Shown here piece after piece: positions 24,444 to 34,756 of a stretch of DNA of 64,000 nucleotides. Position 1 is the stretch's first letter, and each line of letters opens with the position of its first letter. The stretch is from an uncultured Gammaproteobacteria bacterium (GTDB lineage: Bacteria > Pseudomonadota > Gammaproteobacteria > HK1), in NCBI GenBank assembly GCA_958295835.1, contig OY282378.1, positions 2,815,694-2,879,693 on the forward strand, read 5' to 3'. A program made the translations under genes and the position numbers. The notes under the pieces are model-generated. The model saw only the letters and a program-made list of their open reading frames with translations. It did not search any database and had not been told where the DNA came from.

Positions 24444-26884
24444 GCATCGAAGGCACGAAAGGCGTCGAGGATCCCCGGCAGATCGTCCGGCACGTTCTCG
24501 CCCGTCTCGCCGGTCGAGGTGATGCCGACGGCCCCGGGCGCGGCGACGAAGACGGGATAGTCGAACGCCTCCCGCACCGTGGCCCACAGCGCGGCGTGGT
24601 GCGCTTCGTCCACGGAACGCAGGGCCGTCCGCAGCGCGCGGAAGCATGCCTCGGCACGCGCCCTCGCGTCCTCGTCGTCGCCGAAGACGGCCGCGTAGTC
24701 ACGTTTGAGCCGGGCGGCGCGCTCCTTGTCGCTCGCGCTCCCCTTCCAGCGCGGCTTCGCCAGCCTGGTCGGGCCGATGCCGCGCGGATAATCGGGCGGC
24801 GGCCCGGCGCTCCACGCGGGCGCCGTGCGCTCGACCCCGAGCTTGGCCAGCTCGTCCACGATCTTCCCGGCCGCTTGGCTCTCCCCCGTCGCGATCCGCC
24901 GCCTGAAATCGGCGCAGAGCGCATCGCGCCGGGCGTTGAAGGCGCCGTCGTGCCCGGCGTGCGCTGCGGTCCACGCGGCCTCCCATGCCCGCTCGTCCCC
25001 GTCCGTGAAACGGCGGAGGAAGACCAGCGACGCCTTCACCGTTGCGTCGGCGGAACGGAACGTCTCCTCGGGCAGGCTGACGACGGCCGCAATGCGCGCC
25101 TTGCCTTCGCACCATCGGCGCAGCCAGGTGAGCGACGGGTTGTTGAGGTTGCCGTCGGGCAGGACGATGCCCATCCGGCCGCCCGGCTTGAGCAGGCTCA
25201 GGCAACGTTCGACAAAGACGATTTCGGTGGCGCGGTTCGCCTTGCCCCTGCCGATCTCGAAGAGGTCGAGGAGGTTCGTTCCGGCCGCATCCCTCATGCG
25301 CCGATAGCTCCGTTCCCAGGCGTCGCCGTAGCGTGCCCGGCACTGGTACACGTAAGCCTCGTCCTCGTGGATGCGCGTCTCGTCGCTTCCGCCGATCTTC
25401 TGATCGCTCCCCACGTTCGAGCCGAAGGGCGGATTGGTGACGACGACGTCGAATCGGCTCGGGAAGATGCCGTTGATGTCGACGAGACCGTCGTGGTAGT
25501 GGATGCCGCCGTGGCCGTCGCCGTGCATGATCATGTTCATCTTCGCGGTGCGCGCGGCGCGGGGTTCGGCGTCGCAGCCGAAGATGCACCGCCATGCCAG
25601 CCGGCCGACGCGGGTATCGGCGGGCCGGTTGCGATCGTTCGAGGCAAGAAGCTCCCGGTTGAGCGCGGCGAAGGCCGCATCGACCCGGGACTCCTCCTCC
25701 TCGGGGGCAAGGCCCTGCGCTTCGATCTCCGCCCGAGCCCGGTCCTTTTCGGCCTGGACCTCGGCGGCGATCCGGCCGCGGACGTGCTCGAAGGCGCGAA
25801 TGAGGAAGCCGCCCGAGCCCGCCGCGGGGTCGCAGATCAACTCGTCTTCCCGCGGATCGAGCAGGTTGACCATGAAGTCCACCACCGGGCGGGGCGTGAA
25901 GAATTGGCCGAGCTCGCCCCGGAACGTACTGCCGAGGAACTTCTCGAAGGCGAGTCCCTTGACGTCGTCCCCGGTCTTCGAGAGGTCGAAGCGTTCGAGC
26001 TCCTTCACGATGCGGCGGAAGGTTTCCTCGGAGATTTCGAGGCGGTCGGCGCCGGTGAAGAGATCATCGGTTCGGTAGTAGTCCTTCGTCCGCTCGAACA
26101 GGTCGTCGTGAACAAGCGGATCGCTCGGCAGGCGTGTCGATGCGCGGCGGTCGAGGAAGTCGGCGGTGAAGGTGCCGTGCAGGCCCGAGCGTTCGACGTA
26201 CATCTTCACGAACAGGATCTTCGAAATCGTGTCGAACGCACGTCCGGGATCCATCTTGTGCACGTCGCGCAGGATCGAGTGGCACCTGAACAGGAGGTCC
26301 TGGAACTCCCTCCGGTTGAAGGCCCGCAGCCTTTTCCTGATCTCCTCGATTCGCCTGGCGTCGCCCCAGTCCGCCGCCTTCGGGATTTCGTTGATCTGCA
26401 CGAACTCGCCCGGTACGCCGGGAATGAGCCTGAACACGGCGGTGTGGCGTGCATTGTGGGCGATGAAGAACTCGCCGCCGGCCGCGCGGGTGTAGCTCTC
26501 GCCCTGGTAGTAGTCCCTGATGTCGATGTCGACGTTCTCGGCCTTGCACTCGATGACGAGCACCGGCGTCTTTTTCGCGGCCTTGGCGTTCGGCGTTTCC
26601 CAGATCACGACGTCGGCGCGCGGGCTCCGGTGGCCGTGGGTGGTCCGCCGCTCCTGGGCGATCTGTTCGAGCGTATAGCCATAGTTGTCGCAGAGGTGGC
26701 GAACGAAATGCTGGCGCACGGTTTCTTCCGGCTTCCCCGCCACGTCCCGCCATTCCTGGCGCAGGGGAATCCAGAGCCAGTCGCCTTTCCGGTGCAGGGT
26801 TTCGGATGCCGGTGGAAACGGCGTCGCGGGCGCGGCCCTGGGTTTGGGATCAGCCCTGGGCTTCCTTCCGGTCTTCTTTGCCAT
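24380..26884 (-). CDS. Fused nuclease and N6-adenine methyltransferase, BcgI-A-like
   Basis: 834 residues. Residues 85-120 hold a HsdR_N-type PD-(D/E)XK site (ADVVIWE, then VLVIECKAE: Asp91, Glu112, Lys114). Residues 200-490 carry an HsdM-type methylase: FLGSTFRGELGQFFTPRPV, motif I CDPAAGSGGF at 351-360 and motif IV TNPPFGSN at 483-490. There is no translocase helicase gene in the neighbourhood, so this matches the type IIB plan of BcgI (one restriction-modification chain plus a specificity chain) rather than type I. ATG at 26884 follows GGAGGAAAG. It is longer than BcgI A (637), with an extra C-terminal 200 residues. Confidence 0.8.
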   Translation of the reverse strand: MAKKTGRKPRADPKPRAAPATPFPPASETLHRKGDWLWIPLRQEWRDVAGKPEETVRQHFVRHLCDNYGYTLEQIAQERRTTHGHRSPRADVVIWETPNAKAAKKTPVLVIECKAENVDIDIRDYYQGESYTRAAGGEFFIAHNARHTAVFRLIPGVPGEFVQINEIPKAADWGDARRIEEIRKRLRAFNRREFQDLLFRCHSILRDVHKMDPGRAFDTISKILFVKMYVERSGLHGTFTADFLDRRASTRLPSDPLVHDDLFERTKDYYRTDDLFTGADRLEISEETFRRIVKELERFDLSKTGDDVKGLAFEKFLGSTFRGELGQFFTPRPVVDFMVNLLDPREDELICDPAAGSGGFLIRAFEHVRGRIAAEVQAEKDRARAEIEAQGLAPEEEESRVDAAFAALNRELLASNDRNRPADTRVGRLAWRCIFGCDAEPRAARTAKMNMIMHGDGHGGIHYHDGLVDINGIFPSRFDVVVTNPPFGSNVGSDQKIGGSDETRIHEDEAYVYQCRARYGDAWERSYRRMRDAAGTNLLDLFEIGRGKANRATEIVFVERCLSLLKPGGRMGIVLPDGNLNNPSLTWLRRWCEGKARIAAVVSLPEETFRSADATVKASLVFLRRFTDGDERAWEAAWTAAHAGHDGAFNARRDALCADFRRRIATGESQAAGKIVDELAKLGVERTAPAWSAGPPPDYPRGIGPTRLAKPRWKGSASDKERAARLKRDYAAVFGDDEDARARAEACFRALRTALRSVDEAHHAALWATVREAFDYPVFVAAPGAVGITSTGETGENVPDDLPGILDAFRAFDAWVEAGARPEDAPDFRLPSAA

Positions 26885-26938
26885 TCCTGCTTTCCTCCGG
26901 CGTGTCCATCCGTCTTCCGCGGACCGCCGCCTCAAAAA

Positions 26939-28126
<1,188 letters not shown>

Positions 28127-28501
28127 CGGCAGGCTCCTCCGTCGAGTGCTCCGGCCCGGAGGCCGGTGTCGGCCCGGTATCTTCGCGAAACGGCGAACGC
28201 TCCCGCGCCTTCGCGTCATCGCTCGGGAGAACGTCATGCGAATCTAACATGCGTTCCGGTCGAGGCAGGCATCAGACCGGGACCACGGCACGACCGGGCC
28301 GCGGCAGGCCCGCCACCAGCGTTCGCACGCCGCCGGATTCATGCGTTGAACGTTCGCGCGGCCCTCGCGGATCAGCGGGGCCGGAACCGAGGGGTCGATT
28401 GATCCGGCCGATGCGATACGCCACTATCCCGGGTCGTCGGGCTTCATCGAAGCAGGACCGCCGGGATCCCCCGTGCAGATACGCCAAAGGAGGACGTCGG
28501 A
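28127..28501. other. Gene-free divergent intergenic stretch
   Basis: Lies between the divergently read acyl-CoA dehydrogenase and ABC importer operons, so it should hold both promoters. I could not recognise a convincing -35/-10 pair or operator. The importer ribosome site (AAAGGAGG) is at its right end. Confidence 0.4.
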
Positions 28502-29938
28502 ATGAAAGCAAGAGCATGGGTAGCCGTCGCCGCGGCGGCCGCAAGCCTCGGAGCAGGCAGCATCGCCTGGGCGCAGTCCGCCGCGGAACGCGCCGTGGAG
28601 GCGGCGAAGCAATATGCCGGCGAGGAGATCAGCATCGTCTGGGAGGCGGGCCTTCAGTCGCTCGATCCCCTGAACTTCTCGGGTCCGAAATGGGAGGAAC
28701 TGACCGGCATCGAGGTCAAGGTCATCGAAGTGCCCACGGCCGAGATGTTCACCAAGATCCTGCAGGAACATCGCGCCGGCACCGGCGCCTACGACGCGCT
28801 GAACGTGATCCCGAGCTGGATGCCGGATCTGGTCAAGGCAGGCGCGCTGGAAGAGCTGGACCCCTACGTCGACAAGTACGGCTATCGCGCGGAGCTGGAG
28901 AACATCGCCCCCACCTACCGCGACAACCAGATGAAGGTCGACGGCAAGATCTACGGCTTCCCGGACGACGGCGACCTCTTCGTCCTCTACTACCGCAAGG
29001 ATCTGTTCGAGGATGCAGAGAACCAGGCCGAGTTCAAGGCGAAGCACGGCTACGACCTGGGGCCGCCGCAAACCTGGGAGCAGTACGCCGACGCCGGCCG
29101 GTTCATCACCGACAAGTACGCGCCGAAGATCTACGGCGCCGGGCAGTTCCGCCAGCCCGCCTACGGCATCTGGATGTTCGAGGAACGCTACCGGGTGGAG
29201 GGCGGGCGCTTCTTCGACCCGGAGACCATGCGGGCGCAGATCAACAGCGAGATCGGCGTCAAGGCGTTCGAGGGCATGCGTTCGGACAACGCCTTCATGC
29301 CGCCGGGGGTGGAGACGTGGGGCTTCGTCGAGGCGCTGAGCTCCTTCCTCGCCGGCGACATCGCGATGACCATCTCCTGGCCGCCGTTCGGGCGCTGGGC
29401 AGCCGGCTACGGCACGGAGGAAGAGGCGCTGTCGTGGGTGCCCAAGTCCACCATCGCCGACAAGGTGGGCTATGCCCTGCCGCCGGGCGGCACGCCGCAG
29501 CTCGCGGCCGGATTCTCGCTCTCCGTCTCCTCGAGCAGCAAGAACAAGGAGGCGGCCTACCTCTTCATCCAGTGGCTGAACAGCGAGGAGACCAGCCTGC
29601 AGCGCGTGCAGCTCCCCTATGCGCTGCGTGATCCCTTCCGCGAGAGCCACTTCACCAACGCGGACTACCTCTCGCGCTGGACCGACGCCGACAAGTATCT
29701 GGCCACCCTTCGGGCCGGGGCCGACACCGGTCTGCTCGACCTCTCGATCCTGCAGATCGACAAGTACGAGGAGGCCCTGCGCCAGTCGATGACCCGCCTG
29801 TGGGCGGGCGAGGACGCCAAGGCGATCCTCGACGACGTGGCAGCACAGTGGGATGCGCTCACCGACCGGATCGGCGTCGACAAGCAGCGCGCGGCCTACG
29901 GAGACTGGGCCGGCAAGCCCAACGCCTATCCGAAGTGA
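28502..29938 (+). CDS. Sugar ABC importer solute-binding protein
   Basis: 478-residue family-1 extracellular solute-binding protein. Signal peptide MKARAWVAVAAAAASLGAGS with cleavage near AWA-Q. Typical segments are ISIVWEAGLQSLD, WEELTGIEVKVIEVPTAEMF, GKIYGFPDDGDLFVLYYRKDL and the hinge MRSDNAFMPPG, GDIAMTISWPPFG. AGGAGG is positioned upstream of the ATG. First gene of a four-gene importer (binding protein, two permeases, ATPase), probably for a sugar, sugar acid or polyol. Confidence 0.88.
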   Translation: MKARAWVAVAAAAASLGAGSIAWAQSAAERAVEAAKQYAGEEISIVWEAGLQSLDPLNFSGPKWEELTGIEVKVIEVPTAEMFTKILQEHRAGTGAYDALNVIPSWMPDLVKAGALEELDPYVDKYGYRAELENIAPTYRDNQMKVDGKIYGFPDDGDLFVLYYRKDLFEDAENQAEFKAKHGYDLGPPQTWEQYADAGRFITDKYAPKIYGAGQFRQPAYGIWMFEERYRVEGGRFFDPETMRAQINSEIGVKAFEGMRSDNAFMPPGVETWGFVEALSSFLAGDIAMTISWPPFGRWAAGYGTEEEALSWVPKSTIADKVGYALPPGGTPQLAAGFSLSVSSSSKNKEAAYLFIQWLNSEETSLQRVQLPYALRDPFRESHFTNADYLSRWTDADKYLATLRAGADTGLLDLSILQIDKYEEALRQSMTRLWAGEDAKAILDDVAAQWDALTDRIGVDKQRAAYGDWAGKPNAYPK

Positions 29939-30345
29939 TCGGCGCCGCTGCCCGCGGCGGGGAGGCCCCCGGCCTCCTTCCGCCGCGGTCGGCGCTCCGT
30001 CCCTCGCACGAGTCCGGACCGTCGCCGCAGGACCAGGACGACGCCATGGCCTCGACACCCGCCCCCGCGCGAGCCCGGACCGTCGGCCCGGCAACTTCGG
30101 TAGCCAGTCCTCCAAATACCCGCCCCTGCGCGAGCCCCGACCGACGCTCCGGTCACGCTCTCCGCGTCCGGTCTCGATGCCCACCTCCGCGCGAACCCGG
30201 ATCGTTGCCGTGCCTGCCCCGGTCCGCTCCCTGTCCGGGCCTCGTCCCCGTGTCCGCCCGGGCGGGCGCGAGGCGTTTCCCGGGGCCGACCTGGAGGCCG
30301 ACTCGTCCCCGCGCGCGCGGTCGATGACGTCGAGGACATAGAGCG
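29939..30345. repeat. Gene-free stretch with about 60-bp periodic GC-rich repeat
   Basis: Four related units, about CGCGCGAGCCCGGACCGTCG, begin near 30005, 30065, 30126 and 30187. The spacing is regular (60-61 bp) but the units diverge. No coding potential is convincing. The stretch separates the binding protein from the permeases and may act as an mRNA-stability or attenuation element that favours the binding protein. Confidence 0.5.
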
Positions 30346-31269
30346 ATGACGGCGTCCGCAATGGGAGCCCGGCCCGACGGGACCATGACCATGGCCGCCG
30401 GCCTGCGTACCGACCGTCAGTTCAAATACATCATCATCCTGCCGGCGGTCTTCATCCTGCTGTTCATCGGGGTCTTCCCCCTGATCTACACGCTCGTGGC
30501 GAGCGTGCAGAACGTCACCATGCTGGAGGAGGACACCTCCTTCCACGGCCTGCTGCACTACCGTCACCTCTTCGAAGACGCGCGGCTGTGGGAGTCGATC
30601 GGTCATACGCTGCTCATCACCGGGGTGGCGCTTCCCATCGAGCTGGGGCTGGGCCTCCTGATGGCCTTCCTGTTCGTCGAGCGGCTGCCGGGCCGTCCCG
30701 TCTTCGTGGCGCTGCTGGTGCTGCCGACGCTGATCGCGCCGGTGGTGGCGGGCGCGACCTGGCGCCTGCTCTTCGACCACCGCTACGGGCCGATCAACCA
30801 GGTCCTCGGCTGGATCGCGGGCGAGCCGGTGCCGATCCTCTGGGTCATCAAGCCGGCCTACGTCTATCCGGCGATCTTCATCGCCGAGATCTGGCAGTGG
30901 ACGCCGTTCATGTTCCTGCTGCTGCTGGCCGCGCTCTCCAACGTCGACAAGAGCCTGACCGAGGCGGCCGAGATCGACGGCGCCTCGCCGCTGACGGTGT
31001 TCCGCCGCATCATCCTGCCGGCGATCTGGCCGGTGATGGCCATCGCGCTCCTCATCCGGGGGCTGGACCTCATCCGCATCTTCGACGTGGTGTGGGCGCT
31101 CACCCAGGGCGGACCCGGCACCATGACCGAGACCCTGTCGATCTACACCTACATCCAGGGCTTCCGCCAGTTCGAGACCAGCTATACCGGGGCCATCGCG
31201 TTCCTGGTGATCGTGGTGCTGACGGTGCTGGTGATCTGGCTGCTGCGGCGCATGGAGATCCACCGGTGA
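30346..31269 (+). CDS. ABC importer permease, MalF type
   Basis: 307 residues, six transmembrane segments starting with FKYIIILPAVFILLFIGVFP. The ATPase-contact EAA loop is EAAEIDGASPLTVFRRIILP near residue 205. The ATG at 30346 lies after GAGCG. The stop overlaps the start of a 25-codon mini-ORF (GTGA), and the last 20 bases are repeated 74 bp downstream at the next permease start. Confidence 0.9.
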   Translation: MTASAMGARPDGTMTMAAGLRTDRQFKYIIILPAVFILLFIGVFPLIYTLVASVQNVTMLEEDTSFHGLLHYRHLFEDARLWESIGHTLLITGVALPIELGLGLLMAFLFVERLPGRPVFVALLVLPTLIAPVVAGATWRLLFDHRYGPINQVLGWIAGEPVPILWVIKPAYVYPAIFIAEIWQWTPFMFLLLLAALSNVDKSLTEAAEIDGASPLTVFRRIILPAIWPVMAIALLIRGLDLIRIFDVVWALTQGGPGTMTETLSIYTYIQGFRQFETSYTGAIAFLVIVVLTVLVIWLLRRMEIHR

Positions 31270-31343
31270 GCCGGCGCCAGGCATCGCCGGAACAGATCAT
31301 CGCGCTACGCGGGGCGGGGCGGCGCATGGAGATCGATCGGTGA
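31266..31343 (+). other. 25-codon mini-ORF between the two permeases, from a duplicated junction
   Basis: Begins with GTG overlapping the first permease stop, encodes VSRRQASPEQIIALRGAGRR then MEIDR, and ends with TGA overlapping the GTG of the second permease. The end RRMEIDR repeats the first permease C-terminus RRMEIHR. The offset between the two GTG codons is 74 bp, exactly as for the mini-ORF at 1047-1124, and both encode 25 residues. Confidence 0.6.
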
Positions 31344-32170
31344 ACCGTCGCCGGCGCCGGGCGGTGCGTCTCGGCCTGCGCTTCGGCGCGGCGCTCCTGC
31401 TGCTGCTGGTCTTCCTCTTTCCGATCTACTGGCTCTTCATGATCGCCTTCAAGACGCCGGAGGAGATCTTCTCCTCGCCGCCGGCCTGGTATCCGGCGGC
31501 CATCCAGTTCGAGAACTTCCGCGTGCTCTTCAAGGACGGCGATGCGAAGACCGTCTTCAACTCGCTGTTCATCGCCGGGAGCAGCACGGTGCTCGCGATG
31601 TTCCTCGGCACCATCGCCGCCTACAGCCTGGCGCGTTTCCGCACCGGCGGGGAGAACTTGGCAGTGTGGATCATCTCGCAGCGCATGATCCCGCCCATCG
31701 CCATCGTCTTTCCGCTCTTCCTGCTCTATGTCTTCCTCGGCTGGGTCGATACCTACCACGGCCTCATCCTGCTCTATACGGCCTTCAACCTGCCCTACGT
31801 CATCTGGATGATGCGCGGCTACATCGAGGACGTGCCGCTGGAGCTGGAGGAGAGCGCGCTGGTGGACGGCTGCACGCGCTGGGAGACCCTGTTGCGGGTG
31901 GTCTTCCCCATGGTGCGCAACGGGCTCTTCGCCACCGCCGTCTTCACCTTCGTCTTCGCCTGGAACGACTTCATCTTCGCGCTGGTGATGACGCGCAGCG
32001 AGGTCACCACCTATCCTGTGCAGGTCACCCATTACTTCGGGGCGCAGTCGAACTTCTGGGCCAAGATCGCGGCGATGTCGATGCTGGGCGCAGCGCCCAT
32101 CTTCGTGGTGGTGGCCTTCCTGCAGCGCTATCTGGTGCGCGGCATCTCACTCGGCGCGGTCAAGGGCTGA
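31340..32170 (+). CDS. ABC importer permease, MalG type
   Basis: 276 residues with six predicted membrane segments; LRFGAALLLLLVFLFPIYWL is the first. The EAA loop reads EESALVDGCTRWETLLRVVFP. GTG start at 31340, which overlaps the stop of the mini-ORF. Pairs with the MalF-type subunit to form the membrane channel. Confidence 0.9.
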   Translation: MNRRRRRAVRLGLRFGAALLLLLVFLFPIYWLFMIAFKTPEEIFSSPPAWYPAAIQFENFRVLFKDGDAKTVFNSLFIAGSSTVLAMFLGTIAAYSLARFRTGGENLAVWIISQRMIPPIAIVFPLFLLYVFLGWVDTYHGLILLYTAFNLPYVIWMMRGYIEDVPLELEESALVDGCTRWETLLRVVFPMVRNGLFATAVFTFVFAWNDFIFALVMTRSEVTTYPVQVTHYFGAQSNFWAKIAAMSMLGAAPIFVVVAFLQRYLVRGISLGAVKG

Positions 32171-32191
32171 GGCGGATCGGGGCTCGGGATC

Positions 32192-33295
<1,104 letters not shown>

Positions 33296-33490
33296 GAGCC
33301 TGCGCCGCAGAACACTCATGGAAGAGAATGTTCCGTTTTCAGTCAGCTTTCGCGTGCGAGAGTGCCTTGAAATGAGGCACTTCCAGAGAGGAAGCTCAAC
33401 AAATCATGAAATTAGGGTTAAACCACCCAACGCAATGGGGCAAGCTGCGACGCGCGGTACACGAGACATCCACTGAGGAGAACCCCACTC

Positions 33491-33799
33491 ATGGAAACCC
33501 CACAGGCAATGCGCACCCGCGTAATCGAGAAGGCAGCCGAGGACACGGAGTTCCGGGCCCGGCTGGTGGAGGACCCGAAGTCGGCCGTCGAACGCGAGCT
33601 CGACATCAGCATCCCTGCCGGGATGGCGGTGCAGGTACATGAGGAGAGCGCCGACACGGTGCACCTCATCCTGCCTCCCAACAGCAAGCTGAGCCAAGCC
33701 GACATGCAGGCCATCCATGCGGGGCACCACCTCACCGACAGGTACGGGAATCCGATTTCGCAAGAGCAGTGGGACCGGGAGAACCGGCTGAACTGGTGA
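33491..33799 (+). CDS. NHLP-leader (nitrile-hydratase-leader) RiPP precursor-like protein
   Basis: 102 residues. Residues 14-80 (TEFRARLVEDPKSAVERELD, then VHEESADTVHLILPPNSKLS) match the nitrile hydratase alpha-derived leader (NHLP) used by some RiPP precursors. Instead of ending in the usual Gly-Gly cleavage site and Cys/Ser-rich core, it continues QADMQAIHAGHHLTDRYGNP to a Trp end. No RiPP-modifying or export gene lies in the window. GAGGAG upstream of the ATG is a good ribosome site. It may be an orphan precursor or a free-standing NHase-fold protein. Confidence 0.7.
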   Translation: METPQAMRTRVIEKAAEDTEFRARLVEDPKSAVERELDISIPAGMAVQVHEESADTVHLILPPNSKLSQADMQAIHAGHHLTDRYGNPISQEQWDRENRLNW

Positions 33800-33843
33800 G
33801 GGGGGAACCAACGAACCCGCAAGGAGAAACGCAGAAGGGAAAT

Positions 33844-33872
33844 GAACCGCCCCGGGAATCCCGGAGCGGTTC
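33844..33872 (+). terminator. Strong hairpin after the NHLP gene
   Basis: GAACCGC...CCGGGAATCCCGG...GCGGTTC forms a long GC-rich stem-loop 45 bp after the NHLP stop. No T-run follows, so it could be a transcript-stabilising structure instead of an intrinsic terminator. Confidence 0.4.
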
Positions 33873-33877
33873 ACACT

Positions 33878-33957
33878 CACATCGGTCATCTGGTCGGACT
33901 TCTCGGACCCTCTCCCCTGTCCCGCACGCCATTGCGCACTCCGGTGCCCCGGCGCTC
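33878..33957 (+). repeat. Relic of the 3' end of an IS1182-type element
   Basis: About 80 bp match 42348-42427 on the other strand (CACATCGGTCAT, GGTCGGACTTCTCGGACCC), which is the non-coding end of the IS1182 element in the island. Sits just outside the left island end. Confidence 0.6.
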
Positions 33958-34056
33958 TGCGCTGCTCAGCCCATCTCCACGCCGGCCTTCGTCACGCTCG
34001 GCCTGCGCGACTCAGTTGCGGATCGCCTGGGCGGTGGGTTCGAACTGTCTCCCTTC

Positions 34057-34080
34057 GGCAGACAACAACACCGCCATTCA
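34057..34080. repeat. Putative left attachment site (attL)
   Basis: 24-bp perfect match with 49917-49940; sequences diverge immediately outside on both sides. No tRNA gene is recognisable at this site. Confidence 0.55.
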
Positions 34081-34153
34081 ATGCGCGTAATATGCTGGAT
34101 TTGAAGGATTTCCGGAAACCATAGATTCTAATTGCCCCTACTATTGACCCCAT

Positions 34154-34525
34154 TCAGACGCGGATTGCACCGGAACAATCAAGCATTGATTGGAACAGTC
34201 GCCCCGTCCGGGTACACGCACCACCGGCTTCCGGACCGGCCTCGTTGAAGCGCCATCGAACGATGCCGGGACCGCCGAACGATGGTCCGTTTCCGGCTCG
34301 CGCGAGGGTCATCATGTCCCGCGCGGTTCGCGCATCGACGCCGGCGGCCTCGATGAACGGTCCCCACTGCCCACGGCGACATTCGCCGCGTGCTTCGACG
34401 AGCTTCCCGCCGGCAGTCAGGTACGCCTCGAATGATTCGAGAGACGACCGCTTGAATCGTTGAACCGCCTCGTGAACATCCGCCGCGAGAGACAGCAGTA
34501 GGTTCGATTGCAGTGGTACGCTCAT
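34154..34525 (-). CDS. DUF3102-like phage/island protein
   Basis: 123 residues from the ATG at 34525 (GGGAGGGG upstream). SSLESFEAYLTAGGKLVEAR then GQWGPFIEAAGVDARTARDM is the pattern of small phage proteins (DUF3102 type) with a GKxLxEAK...GxWxxWLE...SxRTAQxYM motif. The C-terminal 35 residues are less conserved and may be altered. First gene inside attL. A DNA-binding role is plausible but not shown. Confidence 0.5.
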   Translation of the reverse strand: MSVPLQSNLLLSLAADVHEAVQRFKRSSLESFEAYLTAGGKLVEARGECRRGQWGPFIEAAGVDARTARDMMTLARAGNGPSFGGPGIVRWRFNEAGPEAGGACTRTGRLFQSMLDCSGAIRV

Positions 34526-34756
34526 GTCGCCCCTCCCGAATAGGGGTTCCCGGAACCACAGTGCCCGGCTGGTTTCTCTGTTCCAGTCGGGCACTCCGGG
34601 ATTCATGCCCTCGTCACGACCGCTCTATCTCTGCGTTACCGTGCCGGCCTTCCTCCTTTTAGACATTATGGATTGACCTGCCCTGGCCTCGACGGACGTG
34701 GGTTATGTTTCGGGGTCAGGACCTTCGACACAGAGCCACCACGAGGAGGGCAGGTC

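Noticed and set aside
23019..26884. Classical type I restriction operon
   Set aside because: No HsdR helicase gene; the nuclease-like domain is fused to the methylase, which fits type IIB better.
30005..30207. 60-bp spaced repeats considered as a CRISPR array
   Set aside because: Units are too diverged, spacers share sequence, and no cas genes are present.
34030..34080. GGTTCGAACTG next to the left island end considered as a tRNA 3' end
   Set aside because: The flanking bases do not form a T-arm or acceptor stem, so no tRNA could be built.
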